Of a DNA stretch of 64,000 nt, positions 23,708 to 36,036 are shown piece by piece. Below the pieces are notes generated by a model. The model was not told where the DNA came from and searched no databases. It saw only the letters and a program-made list of their open reading frames with translations. This DNA is from Punica granatum (lineage: Eukaryota; Streptophyta; Magnoliopsida; Myrtales; Lythraceae): the NCBI RefSeq assembly GCF_007655135.1, contig NC_045134.1, positions 27,056,568 through 27,120,567 on the forward strand, written 5' to 3'. Made by a program: the position numbers and the translations under genes. The stretch's first letter is position 1. Every line of letters begins with the position of its first letter.

Positions 23708-24964
23708 ATGATAAATTGTATCGTTGGTACAAAATATTTTTGAAAAATAACACTTTGGTACAAAAACAAAAAAAACATAACAATCGAGCACGTTTCTTTT
23801 CTAAACTGTAATATTATACTACATTTCATCAATTTGAAGCTAACGGCGTTAACTCCTGTGATGTGGCTTCCTGTGTGGACCGCTAATAGTAAAGTTTGAA
23901 TACGTGGCTCCTACATATCATTTTAAATTAAAATTAAATTAAATTAAATTAAAATGAAATGAAATAAAAATATTTTAATAATACAAATATAACATATAAA
24001 AAATAAAAACAAATCTAAAAAATTAAATTGAAAAATATTTTAAAAATTAAAATATGAAAATTAATAAAAACAAAAAAAAAGTAATATGAAAAAATAAAAA
24101 GAGTAAAAATAAATAAAATAAAAAGAAATCCTTAAAAAGTAAAAAGATAAATAAAAATAATGAAAATAATGACTGAGATCTTCCAATTTGGACAAATCAT
24201 TTGAGTGCATGTTTGAACAAAAAAACTTTGAGTGCATGAGACGCAGAAAGAAAGGGCGGATCATTTGAGACCTCCATGGGCTAAGGTCGACAGGGTGGGA
24301 AGGCGCTCACGGCCAAATCGTAAAGAGAAATGGAGCTCACAAACTCACCAAAGATGCAGCTTCGTGGTGGTGCAAGGTTCGAGGTCGAGGCAGGGGATGT
24401 TGCTGGTGGCGGTGAAGCATGGGCTGAGGTCAATAGGGAGGGAAGGCGCTGTGACCGAGCTCAGTAGAAGGATTCCGATGCGGGTGGTTCGCCGAAGTCG
24501 GAGTCGGAGCGATGGCTTCGCTGCTTCCCTTCTCCTTCCTCCCCACACTCGATCTTAGGGTTTTTTATTTTTTATTTTTATCCTTTTTTCAGATTTGGGC
24601 AAAAATGTTTAATTTAATTACTTTTTCAAATTATTTATATTTATATTTATATTTTATTTTTTAGAACTTTTATAACTATTTTTATTTTATGGTAATTTCG
24701 ATATTTACGTTTAATTTTTTTATATTTTTAAAGCAAGAGTGCTTCCCAATTACGACATAGTAGCCACATCAACGATAGATGGCATGTCAATTGCTACACA
24801 GGATGTTACATCATAAACCATTAATCCTGTTGGACTCAAATTGACGGATTGTCTAACATTGTTACAATTTAAAACCCTTTTGTACACGATTGTTATGATT
24901 TCTTTTTATTTTTATATCGAAATGTCACATTTTAAAAAGGTTTGGTACTAACGGTGCAATACCC
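23708..24964. mobile_element. Mutator-like non-autonomous element with GC-rich cargo
   Basis: The two ends are imperfect inverted repeats over about 150-200 bp (shared order: CGTTGGTAC/CGTTAGTAC, CATAACAATCG, GTAATATT/GTAACAATGTT, ATCAATTTGA/GTCAATTTGA, GATGTGGCT/GATGTAACATCCTGTGTAG). Flanks GTGTTGTGC (23699-23707) and ATGTTGTGC (24965-24973) form an 8-of-9 target duplication. The interior is very AT-rich except for a GC-rich island at about 24240-24560 that gives a 108-codon ORF (24232-24558), possibly captured host DNA as in Pack-MULEs. Confidence 0.6.
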
Positions 24965-24973
24965 ATGTTGTGC

Positions 24974-25425
24974 CGAAGGAATTTCGGAATTTCCTGCCTT
25001 TTTCGTACACATAATTCACGCGTAATTTCCGGGAAAATAGTGAGCAAGAAATTATGGAAATTGCCAGCTTGCCTACCAAAATGAGGCCCACGTAACACAA
25101 CCAACTCAGTGGGCCCCGGTGGGCCAGCCCCCCACTGAGCCACCCATTCTTTACTTTTTCCGTTCCGAAAGAAAACGAATATCCGAATAATCGAATCACC
25201 GGAAACGTCGTAACTTCGTCAACAAACCAAACGCGCCCTTGCCCTTTCCCTCCCTTCAGGTTATAAAACTGAAACCCCGAGCGTGGGTCCCAACCCCCCA
25301 CCCGCGCTATAAATATACCACCGGAACGCTCGACTTGGTTTTTGAAGCTTAGAAGCAGAGCCCCCGAAGCCCTCTGCAGAACCTTCTCAGTCGCCATTGC
25401 CAAGCAGAAGACGGAGCCAAACCAG
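24974..25425. promoter_or_regulatory. Promoter region of the PB1 gene, TATA box at 25308
   Basis: TATAAATA at 25308-25315 lies about 110 bp before the start codon at 25426, compatible with a transcription start near 25340. The area is moderately GC-rich and free of ORFs with recognised domains. Confidence 0.6.
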
Positions 25426-26181
25426 ATGGTGAGAGAATCAGAAGTCAGCTCTTGCTCGAGCACCATCAAATTCCTGTGCAGCTACGGCGGCACGATTGCG
25501 CCACGTAGACCGGACGGCAAGCTCCGTTACCTTGGTGGCTTCACCAGGATCCTCTCCGTCGACCGCTCCGTGTCCTATGCAGGTCCGTTGATCCATTCCC
25601 CTTGGTCGATTCGTTTCGTTTCGTTTCGTTTCGTTGTTGCTGCGGTGCGGAGTGTGGTGAGGTCTGTCTGTCTGTGAGTTAACGGCGTTCGCGGCTTGTG
25701 CGGTGTGATTGCAGAGCTGATGGTGAAGCTCGTGGAGTTCTGCGGATTCTCCGTCACGTTGAGGTGTCAGTTGCCGAACGGCGACCTGGAGACGCTGATC
25801 TCGGTCAAGTCCGACGAGGATTTGGCCAACATCATTGAAGAGTACGACAGATCTTCGCCGAATCAGAAAATCCGAGCCGTCCTCTCACCTCCAGAATCTC
25901 TCAAACAAGTTTCTCCTTCTCACTCCACCGTAGATCTCTCCAGTTACAAGTCGCCGATATCCAACTACCGGCCGACGAGGTACTTCCCCGGCGAACTCTA
26001 CGGTCGCCGGAGCCGCTCCCCTCCGCGCCGTTTCCCGGTCAGATTTACTGGCGGAGAAGCGAATCCGCGTTGCATAAACCCCCGTCACTATGCTTGCGGA
26101 GGGCCCAGGGTTTTCTGCAGCGCTCCTTGCTGCTGCAATTATGGGACCAGGCTCCCGCATAAGGAAGTACAGCGGAATTGA
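25426..26181 (+). CDS. PB1-domain (octicosapeptide/Phox/Bem1p) family protein
   Basis: Two exons, 25426-25582 and 25715-26181, join to 624 nt (207 aa). The product reads KFLCSYGGTIAPRRPDGKLR, YLGGFTRILSVDRSVSY, ELMVKLVEFCG, VTLRCQLPNGDLETLISVKS and DEDLANIIEEYDR, a complete plant-type PB1 fold over about residues 13-100 with the acidic OPCA-like DEDL segment. PB1 domains mediate protein-protein oligomerisation; the partner is unknown. After it comes a Ser/Pro/Arg-rich tail ending in a Cys-rich YACGGPRVFCSAPCCCNYG stretch. Upstream frame is open without a better start; the Met chosen gives the family-like MVRESE... N-terminus. Intron 1 holds a small TTTCG repeat at about 25611-25633. Confidence 0.88.
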
Positions 26182-27654
26182 GGGCTAATTATAGGAACAG
26201 CAAAAGAAATTACAATTAAAAGAAAAGAGAGAGACGACGACGACGAAAATCATAGTTAATTGAATTAGATTAAAACGATTTATTATTTGTGGGTTGATTT
26301 GACGAGACTGTACAAATTCGACTCCATGAGATTTTTCCGGTTTGATATCTGTCGATCTGTGCCCGCAGCCACTCCGCTTGGTTTTTCAAAAACAAAATTT
26401 TCCCGACTTCATCGCCGTGTTTTTTCCGATCATCACCCCAAGCGTCATTCCATTCCCGTCGTTTATCTTATTAACATTTCGTCCTCTGTTCCCGTCCTAA
26501 TTCCGGGTCAAGTCCCGGTGACCATACTATTTTTCTCCTCTTTTTTTTTTCCCCCCCTTTCCATTTCATTCCATTAAATGTTTTGAACTATTTGATTTTG
26601 CGTTGTGAATCTCATGACTGACGTTTTTCTTTTTTTGGGTTATTTGCATTTGCAGGTCAGTGAAGACGGGGGATTGTTTGTGGTGAATAAATAATGCAAG
26701 GAACCAATTCATTTGCATCGAACCTTCTGGGACCAGCCTTGAGTCAGAAAGCATCAAGCCGTGGCTAAAGCCGCATGGGATTAATTAATGGAACCGAACA
26801 TAAATCGAATCGAACCAAACAGAATAAAAATCTGCCGTCAAATTAATCAATTGAATTAATCGGACGCGGAAGCAGTCTTTTCTTGATAGAAGGACAGAAA
26901 TGTCTGAGGTGGAATGATAGTTGATTCCTAGAAATGGTCAATTATTTCACCAATCAGATGGGACCCTTGCAAGTTGGCCAACTGACAGTGATAAGGGCCC
27001 AGGGAAGGCCGGTTGTTCTACCCAACCCATCAAAGCATTCATTGAATTTGAACGGGACGAAGATTAGATGACTTTGCAACTTACATGATAATCCAATGTC
27101 GCGTCAAAGACGCAAAACATCAGCGCAGAAGGTGCTCGAGTTGGACAAATATGTGTTACATCAGTCCATCATCAATGGAGGATTCTTGACGCCAATGCCC
27201 GATAACATGTGGCACCTAATAGCTTAAGGGCTATGACTACATTGGGTGTTGAATTGGCGGAGCAGACCATTCAAATACATTGTAAGAATTGCGACGACCG
27301 GGAATCGGGCTCGGGAAAAAAACTTTGAATTCTTCCCACACGAGAGAATTTCAAAGGAAGTCCAATGCTAGCAATTGGTCCAATCGCACCCAATAATAGA
27401 TTATTCAGGCCAGAATTGTACATGGAACTGATAACTGACATTGAGCGGCGACACCGACCGAGTATCACAGGACAAAACTGAAACTCTGAATTGATGCCAG
27501 AAAGAAACGGAACAAAGTCAATATATTACAGGCACAGCAGAGACAAGAAGAAATACCAGTGCCTGAGAAACCTACAAGATGCATATATGTATCTGTCAAG
27601 CTGCAAGAGAAGGTGCAAGATGGAAAAGATCAAACTTGAGGGTAGTCATCAGCG
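26182..27654. other. Intergenic between convergent PB1 and APC15 genes
   Basis: Presumably both 3' UTRs. The ORFs at 26287-26577 and 27271-27468 show no recognisable domain. Confidence 0.5.
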
Positions 27655-28729
27655 TCAAACCGTTTCCTGCTCAAACTCATCGCCCTCGGACTCCTCTGCA
27701 TTATCAGCATCATCATCATCAGCATCGTTGTCGTAGTCTTCCTTGTCTACGTGGGCAGTAGTCTGCCCAACCACGGTGAGGTTGTTGTCGATCTTCCTGA
27801 TTTCATTTAACTGCACAAATTATCCATTCCGAGACAGACAGGCCATATAGGTGAGATCATTGAAAAACAGCTGCTGCCGGACACTAGAAAGACAGCTCCC
27901 TTAAACGCACAATGGGATGGTTAAGTAACAAATTTCACACCAAACATGTTCTTCATTTAGTCGTGCTAAACATTCATTGCATCTAAAAGTGCCAATATAA
28001 GAACTCGAATTTCCTTCGGTATGTGAAACCCCTTGTTGTTGATCACCGATTAAACTAAACTTGGGAACATATCCTCCTACAACAGCAGAACGTCTCCCAT
28101 TTGGACCCTCTTAATTTCAAAGTCTAGAAGTTCCTCCGAATTATGTCTTCCACCGGAGACTATAAAGCCTCCCACCAAGCTAACTAGAAACCTCAAATTC
28201 CTATCCTTTCCTTTACGAGTTTCTGGACCGATTAAACACCGATACAAGCATCTCGAACATGAATGGTCTTTCTGAGTTTCACAATATTAGCTACACAAAC
28301 AGCGTACGAGTATACCAATAGAATACATACGATCACATTTTCACTTTTCATCACCGCAATTCGGATAATTCCATCGATCAATGCGGCATATAAATCGATT
28401 CCACAGAAGGAGTATAACTCAGAATCCCTAACTTCATCAGTCATGTCATTATTCAGGCCAGCAACTGATCAATCTGAAATCAAAGGAAACCCAAGGGTGC
28501 AGCCGCAGTGCTGGAACCTAACAGAGCGTCTACTTAGCAATCTGAATTAGCGTCGCCGACGGGGAATGGTGGGGGGGAGAGAGAGGTGGGTTGATGAAAG
28601 ATTTACCTTTTCCTCATAATCCGCTTCCTCCATGGCGAGGAGAATCTCTTCGTTCTGAGGCTGGGGCCACTGCGACGGCAGCAGGAACGACGACGGAATT
28701 ATCCTCGAGTACGCCGGGAACTGCAACAT
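27655..28729 (-). CDS. APC15: Anaphase-promoting complex subunit 15-like small protein
   Basis: Two exons on the minus strand, 28729-28607 and 27810-27655, join to 279 nt (92 aa). The protein has MLQFPAYSRIIPSSFLLPSQ, WPQPQNEEILLAMEEADYEE, then LNEIRKIDNNLTVVGQTT and an Asp/Glu-rich tail. The block with DNNL followed by V-G, then an acidic C-terminus, matches the eukaryotic APC15 family (human has DNNLVPIGK). APC15 sits in the anaphase-promoting ubiquitin ligase and helps turnover of the mitotic checkpoint complex. The frame is open upstream to an earlier Met at 28843; the shorter start agrees with the family. Gene convergent with the PB1 gene. Family assignment is from memory of a short motif, so moderate. 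Confidence 0.75.
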
Positions 28730-30107
28730 GGCGCTCTTCCTCCCCCTTGTGCTGATGCCCCCCGGAGCTCCGATTTGCAGCTTGAAAAGCTCGATCGCCC
28801 GTGGGCAGGGGATTCTGATGTTTGATTTAATTACCTTAGGCACCCAGAAGTTTTATACTTGACAGATTGCCCCCTAAGGTTTACGTATCACCGGTTTCCA
28901 GTCACCATATGGGTCTCAATCCAGTCGACCTTAGGCCCAATCCATGCGTAGCGGAGACATAACAATGTTGTGTGCAATCCGGAGATTTCGTTTAAAAGTA
29001 TCGCAGAGAAACTGAGAACAAATCGTAATTTCCCTTCCGAGAAGTCGATGAGGCTTGGAGATAGCATGCATTGGAGCAGAAGAGGACGTCCCGTGATTCC
29101 ATGCACAACTCATCCTATTGCAATTTCGCCGCACCCATATAAGTAAAGTCACTCGGAAATTCGGGCATTACCAATCAACTTCTTTCGGTGTTTATGAGTA
29201 AGAATGAATACGAGGAGGGTCTTTTCGTTGGTCGGATCATTGGGCCGCCACAGATAGAAAGTAGTGGGCGTTGGTTTGTCAACAGGGCTCGGTGATTGTG
29301 AAGCCCCGAATGCAAAGTGATACTTTAGGATAAGGTTTCGTAGATTTTTTTTAAAAAAAATAATACACTACATTATCAATATATATGAATTATCATATTA
29401 TTATATAAATAAATTTATTATTATTATTATTATTATTAATACTAATAGTAACTTAAAAAAAGTGGTAGGTAAAGATGCAGAATTTTCTCTAGGTGACTGA
29501 TAATAACACAACAATAATCTAATAATAAAACCAACCATGTCAAGCTCTTCCTATGTTCAAATAAGTTAATTCAATTTTTTAAGTTAAAATAAAAAGATCA
29601 TGAGTCTCATACAGGAAATGAGGAGAAATAAATATACATGAAACATCTTATTTATCATAATTGAACTTTTGATTTCTTTATTTTAAAAAGAGAACATATA
29701 TCACTGTCGAAGTACCATCTCTTATCTTCTTGCCGAGAAAAAATAAAATAGAAAAAAAAAAAGAAGACATCTCTTATCTTGAAATCTAGTTGATTATCAT
29801 ACTGTGTATATATATATATATAAATTTATGTCCATAAGAATGGCCCTATAGGAGTAGTTGCCGTGTCGGGGTGGCTGGTCCAATCTTTACCTCGAGAGGT
29901 CACGGACGGCACTGCGATCCTAATGGGCAACATCTATTTAATTTATATATCTATCTATCTATAATTAATTAATTTCCTAGGCTTATACAATAAAATTTCA
30001 CTTTTGGTTCAATGCATGAAACGACTTTTAGCTCAAATAAATCTGAGTCTGAAAACATCTGTTCTGTTGGAGTCGAAGGTGTTTACAAGTGGGCCCATTC
30101 TCTAAAC
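28730..30107. other. Intergenic; APC15 5' flank then AT-rich DNA
   Basis: Holds the likely APC15 promoter, an ATT-triplet run at about 29407-29437 and a TA run near 29806-29822. No further gene is seen. Confidence 0.5.
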
Positions 30108-31610
30108 CGTGCCTTTTAAAAAAAAAATTTAAATCACATAATTTCCCTAAATTTCTCATTTTACCAACTTTTTAAATTTTGCCTTAAAAAATCAAAACGT
30201 TTCCCTCCGTATCCCCCGTTTACCAACTCGTTAATTTCGGCTCTAATGGTGTTGACGTGACCGTTATTTCTACTTACGTGGTAGACGGGGAAAATATAGC
30301 AATTGGTTTTAAACTGAAAAATCAGATAGTTTGTCAATTTTTCCTAATCTACCAAAATTATTTGATATTTTTCCCCAATATATCGAAATATCAAAAACTC
30401 AAAAAATTTCAAATACTTTTCACATGTACCCTAATCTACTAAAATATGGATTATAAGTTTGAATTACAAAATCATATATGTATGCCAGTTTGTATACCAA
30501 AAAATATTGCATATATCCCAACATCTATACTTTTTCTCAATTTTATTCTAACATATGAAAATAACACAAAGCATCCCAACGTGTAGGTAACGTTTCAAAA
30601 CCATAGCACCGTTAATATTCCATTCATTTTGGACAAAAAATCTGACATGACACATAACTGTACTGACGTGATAGTGGGTGGGTCATTGCTAGGTTGGCTA
30701 ATATGAAGAGTTCATCGGTTCAATTTCGAGCTAGCTATTTTCATCGCTCGAGCCACCATATTGCAAGTTCTTGGATGCTACGGAAAGCTCATATATAGGA
30801 CTGAGCATGTAACTACGAGTTCTCTCAAATATCTCGGGCCATTAACTGCGAGTTCTCTTTGTTCTCGCAGTGGATGGCCCAAAAGATTTGAGAGAACTCG
30901 TAGTTGTATGCTCAGTCTTATGTATGAGCTTTTCATAGCATCCAAGAATTCGCAATATTATGGTCTGAGCGATGAAAATAGTTAGCTTGAAATTGTTCTG
31001 ATGAACTTTTCACGTCAGCCAACACAAGAGTGACCCACGCGCTGCCACGTCAGCACTATTATTTGTCACGTCAGATTTTCCGTCCAAAATTAACGGAATA
31101 TTGACGTTGCGATAGATTTGAGACGTCACCCTAAACATTGGGGTGCCTCGTATCATGTTCATAGGTTGTGATAAAATTGAGAAAAATTACAGATGTTAGG
31201 ATATATGCAATATTTTTCAATATTCAAAATGATATACATATATGACTTTGTAATTCAAACTTATAATTCACATTTTAGTAGATTGGGGTACATATGAAAA
31301 ATGTGATTTTTTGAGTTTTTGATATTTCGATAGATTGGGAAAAATGTCAAACAATTTTGGTGGATTATGAAAAATTGACAAACTATCTGATTTTTTAGCT
31401 TAAAGCCAATTGCTCTATTTTTCACATCTGACTCCGTCTGTAACGTAGGTAGAAATAATGGACAAGCACTGTTAGAGTCGAAATTGACGAGTTGGTAAAT
31501 AGGGGAAACTGAGGGAAATGTTTCAATTTTTTAAGCTAAAATTTGAAAATTTGGTAAAATGGAGAATTTAGGGAAATTATGTAATTTTCTAGGCTATTTT
31601 CCCTTTTTTT
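30108..31610. repeat. 1.5-kb foldback (two about 750-bp inverted arms)
   Basis: The right arm is the inverted complement of the left arm along nearly its whole length. Matches run from the outer ACATAATTTCCCTAAATT, through CCAACTCGTTAATTTCG/CCAACTCGTCAATTTCG, to the centre, where ACTGCGAG (30845-30852) faces CTCGCAGT (30864-30871) with an 11-base loop. No protein coding is present. Such structures are produced by foldback or Mutator-type elements. I could not define a target duplication, so outer limits are approximate. Confidence 0.85.
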
Positions 31611-32022
31611 CCCCACTAGAAATTTAGTGACATAAGGTTGTTCTCTCGTAGATTATCAAAACTAATGAAATCAATCATTCATATATAATAACAATTTATA
31701 TATTAAGCTGAATGAATGAACTCTCCTAACTCTCCACACGACATTCATAAAATATAATATATTTCTTGATCTATTTGAACAAAATCTTCTATTTAATAAA
31801 AAAAAAATTAAGTGGTGAATTTTAATAAGTAAATATTTGTTTGAGTTTTAAAAATTTAATTTCACTTTAAATGAGTTACTTTTTTTTATCAATAGTACCC
31901 TTTCAAAAATCAATAAGGTTCATATTCAACAATAAATTTATTTATGATTAACTTTTTAGAGTTTTAACTGCGTAAACAAAAGCACTAAGAAAATCAATTA
32001 AATAACTTTTTTTTGTTAGTAC
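31611..32022. other. Intergenic, AT-rich, between two elements
   Basis: No gene or clear repeat boundary seen. Confidence 0.4.
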
Positions 32023-32025
32023 ATA

Positions 32026-34315
32026 AACTACAGTACAAAAGAACAGACCTAGCCCAACGTTTTGATCTCGACGCAACGCAAAACATCGGGAAAATTTGGC
32101 TGGAATTGGTCAATCCCGACGTTTTGAAAAGCGTCGAGATTGAACCATCTTTAGCAGACGCTTTGAAAAGCGTCGGCTTTTGTTGTCCCTATGCCGACAC
32201 TTTAGGAACCTTTTCCGACTTCATAAAAAATGTCATTATACAGAGGCCATGGTCGACACTTTTTGATTGATGCCGACGCTAAAAAATCGACGGCCTTTTT
32301 TTTAAAAAAAAAATCGAGCAGGAAAATTTTCGCTCATTCGAAAATTTGAATTTTTTTGTCAACAAATTGTCATTTTACTATTAGATATTGTCAAAAGTGT
32401 TATCAAAGTATGAAAGTGTGAGAGGTAACACGTTGTCGTCATATGACAATTTCTTGTCGCTGGTATTTGTAGCGCATAATGAAAAGGGCAATGTTGTTAT
32501 AAAAGACAAGATATTATTGATGATAATTTTAATGAAATTAATCGCTTAGAATTTACGTTGACCTTCAATAGTTGTCTCAAATTGAAAAGAGAACGTCTAA
32601 CTTATTGCTATGTACGTTGTTGATCGACTCAAATTCACATTGGCTATTTATCAAAAGACTGATTTACTTACAAAAAATATTGCGAAGGCTTTCGATATCT
32701 ATTAAGTAAACGATATGGCTTTAAGCCTTTTATAGTAGAATGGTTTTTGCTACTGTGGTACAAGCTCCAAGAGGCCCAATCAAGAAGCTAAGGCATTGTC
32801 CTTAAAGTATAAGGATAATATGAAGAACTAACTTATATGCAAGTTTATACGCTAAAACTTACAGGAAAAACCACAACACAACATTTTCAAAGTAAAAATA
32901 AAAAGACCAAGTTAATGCCAACATTTCGATCATATAAAATAACTTTTAAATTTCTTATGGCCTAGATTTCCTCCAAAGCTTAAGAACATCCTCGAAAGGC
33001 ATGACCACGTATCACAATAGATCAATTGAACAACTAAAAGTATGTATCATATTCATACCTTGCTTGAAAATTTGAAAATCCAAAAATTCAAAGGTTGGAT
33101 TGCATATAAGACAACCTTCCCCTCTCTCCTTTCTTCTTCTCAACTGCCCCAAAAGATAAATGACCCATTCCCATCCTCTGTTATATCCATCATCATCACC
33201 ATCACCATTATCTTCCATCACCTCTCATTGCCGCCATCTTCACTCTACCACCATCGCCACTATAACATTCCTCCCTCCTCCACTCCTCATTTGTCTCCAT
33301 TATCAATTCTACTATCGTCCTCCATCTCCTTACCTCCTCTATCCCCGTCCTTCCCCATCATCACCTTCATATCAGCTCCTCCTCCTGAGACCGTGCCCTA
33401 ATCGCTCGTTAAGTTCGAGAAGAATAAGCTGCACATCAACATAAGCACCATCGGACACATCAACCATATGAAGACCAACATGATGGTCCCGACATCCTCT
33501 TTTAAATCCGTTCTTGAATTGCTGCTACAGTTTCCCATTCCATTCCCTCGCTGTAATTTTTTGTTCCTTCCTGAAGCTGCCACTACTACCGGTGGCTCCT
33601 CTTCGACCTCTCAAAGCTCTCCTCGATCTCTCATGCTAATGGACTCTCTCTTTCAATTTTTTTCATTACTTTTACCCCTTTTCATTTGAATGAGAACTTC
33701 CATTAATATATGATGATTTTCAATTTAAGATGTTTATGCTGGATTTTAATGATTCAAAGTTGTGGTTGAGTATTGAAAATTGTATTGTGATTCTTTGAAT
33801 GATTTAAGATGTTTTCTTGATTTCTAAGGCATGACAATTGTTTGTCAAAAGCTTGACAACCTGTTGTCAGTGGTAAATGTACCTAGTGGTATAGTTTACC
33901 ACTCACAACAAGTTATTAATTTGTTGACAATGGATTGTTAAATTTTTAATTAAAAATGATATAGGCCGACACTTATAGCGTGGCCCAAGGCATGGTTTTG
34001 GGCGATGCTTCCTAAATTTCGGCCTAGACTTGTTTAGGCTGACCTCTTGAGGTGTCGGCCTAAGCATTGGAAACATTGGCCTGGGCATGTTTTGGGCCGA
34101 CGTTTTCAAATGTCGGCATATGCATGGTTTTTTGCATATGCTTTCAAAGCATCGGCCTAGGGTGATTTTTCACGACGTTTCTCTGAAAGTGTCGCGAGAT
34201 TTCTCCCAACGGGTGCACTACTGACAAAAAAAGACGTCGGGAGTATTTTTCCCGACGTTTAAAGTGCCGGCCAAGGTAAAAAAAAAAATCACCAAAGCCC
34301 GATTTTGCTATAGTG
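32026..34315. mobile_element. Non-autonomous CACTA-like DNA transposon
   Basis: The right end reads, inverted, CACTATAGCAAAATCGGGC, a CACTA-type terminus. The left end AACTACAGTACAAAAG is a degraded counterpart. The 3-bp direct repeat ATA flanks both ends (32023-32025 and 34316-34318), as expected for CACTA elements. Both subterminal regions carry many GACGTTT/AAGCGTCGG-type short repeats in both orientations (about 32060-32300 and 33960-34270), the usual transposase-binding arrays. The interior codes for no recognised transposase; ORFs at 33042-33401 and 33160-33444 are low-complexity Ser/Pro/His-rich and not credible. Confidence 0.65.
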
Positions 34316-34318
34316 ATA

Positions 34319-34837
34319 TAGACGTATCTAATTTATGATGTATAAAAACAATAATTAAAACATTCTAAATAGCTTAATCTTTCAAATTATATTAATATTC
34401 TATAAACTTTATAACTATTGTTTTAAATTTAATTATTCGTAATGTATCGGTTGAAATTAATGTCATAGACTAATTCATTTTGACACTATTTAGGAGATTG
34501 ATATCCTATAAAATAAATGAAAGCATTTTCCGCTGCGAAACGTGATGATCAACTCATGAGTTTTACGTGTGTTTGATCAAAATTATATAACAATGTGATT
34601 CATGCATAATATATATGAATTATGTTTAGAAAGAGGATATGAATCACTCACAAGATTCGAAGCCGAGACTTTATTAAAGGGGAACAAGTACCGAATCGCT
34701 TGAACCAATCAATGTTGATTTCTTTGCATACTTAAAAATGATACATCATAAATTGTTCTAAACATGTTTCAGATTCTTGAATTTTCCCAAATTGAGCATG
34801 CTTATGCCCGTCAAACTATTTTTCCCAAAAGTAGATT
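34319..34837. other. Intergenic with SINE fragment
   Basis: At about 34625-34725 the minus strand reads GGTTCAAGCGATTCGGTACT and GGCTTCGAATCTTGTGAGTG, a decayed head of the same SINE family as at 12052-12274. Confidence 0.45.
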
Positions 34838-34845
34838 GTGACTGC

Positions 34846-35046
34846 CAGGGGCGAATCCAGGATTTTCGTTCAGGGGGCAAAAATATTACTTGATATAAAT
34901 AGTACATAAATTTTTTTTCAGGGGGGCAAAGTGCAAATTTTACATAGAAAAATTCATAAATTAACATAATTTTGGGGCAAAATTATAAAAAAACTAAAGT
35001 TCAGGGGGGGCAATTGCCCCCTGGTATTACATTGGCTCCGCCCCTG
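34846..35046. mobile_element. hAT-type MITE with 8-bp target duplication
   Basis: The element starts CAGGGGCGAATCCAG and ends GGCTCCGCCCCTG, an inverted terminus. GTGACTGC stands on both sides (34838-34845 and 35047-35054). CAGGGGCGG-type ends and an 8-bp duplication are characteristic of hAT-derived MITEs common in plants. The 201-bp element has no coding. Confidence 0.9.
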
Positions 35047-35054
35047 GTGACTGC

Positions 35055-36036
35055 AGAGTCGGGACCCCTCGTACTTTATGAAAGTATCATGTGGAGCACA
35101 TGCATGTGAGCTTAGTCGGGATCCTCTTGCATACGGAAGAAGATATGCATTTTCCATTTCTGAGTATGAATCCAATTCCATCTTAATATTTTCAACAAAT
35201 TCCTACTTCGTATTGTTGGCATATGGAGACGTAAGCTCGAGTATTCCCATCTCAAACTCATTCTTGCAAATTGAAAATGACATTTTTTTTATAAATTTCT
35301 TTATGGTGTTAGAAAAGAAGATAGGTGATTCTACGGTGCATTAACTAAAAAAGATAATTACGGTAATTGGCAATATCTCTATCATATTGGATCTCAACAT
35401 AGAAATCCCGTCCGTACAATGTCCATGATTTTGTAAAACCACAATCTCATACCCATATTTTTGCCCATAAATATTTTTGACGACCCTCGATTGCACCTAA
35501 TGATTCGATCCACGGTTCACACGAGCTGCCCATAATTTCTCCCCTCGAGTGCAAATCGATTTCTAGTCTTCCCTTCCCATCTCCAATCAAGTAAATTACT
35601 AAAAATTTAAATAAAGAATAAGTATTTTACTTATTTTGGACGTAATTTACTTTAAAATTTGTTTAATTTATATCGAAATACGTTTGTTTTACTTTTTTTT
35701 CATTAGTAATTTATTAAAAATTTAAGTAATATATTATCGATAGAAATAATTTATTTTTATCGTATGTATAATTATTTAAAAGTTGTTGCACCGTGTATTT
35801 AATTCAATATTTGCCAGATGGTCAACTTCCAATACTCCGGGGGGCTGACGTGGAGGTCCCACCGCTCGTTCGTTTATACTCAGGTCAGAGCCACGTCAGC
35901 AACCTATTCTTTTTAATCCCCCGCGCCGTCCTTCTTCTCACTCTCTCTCTTTGTCAAAACTTCCCCGCCCTCCATCTCCGGCGGTCCCATTAGAACTGGT
36001 TAACGGTGAACGCCTACGGTGAAAGATTTTTCGGCC
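35055..36036. other. 5' flank of the PIRL gene
   Basis: AT-rich distal part, then a GC-richer CT-repeat leader (about 35935-35955) before the start codon. No separate gene is seen. Confidence 0.5.

Noticed and set aside
23485..23832. Lys/Arg-rich or Phe-rich ORFs on both strands
   Set aside because: Produced by a purine-rich low-complexity tract.
33042..33444. Ser/Pro/His-rich ORFs inside the CACTA-like element
   Set aside because: Triplet-repeat low-complexity sequence with overlapping frames; no transposase or host domain.
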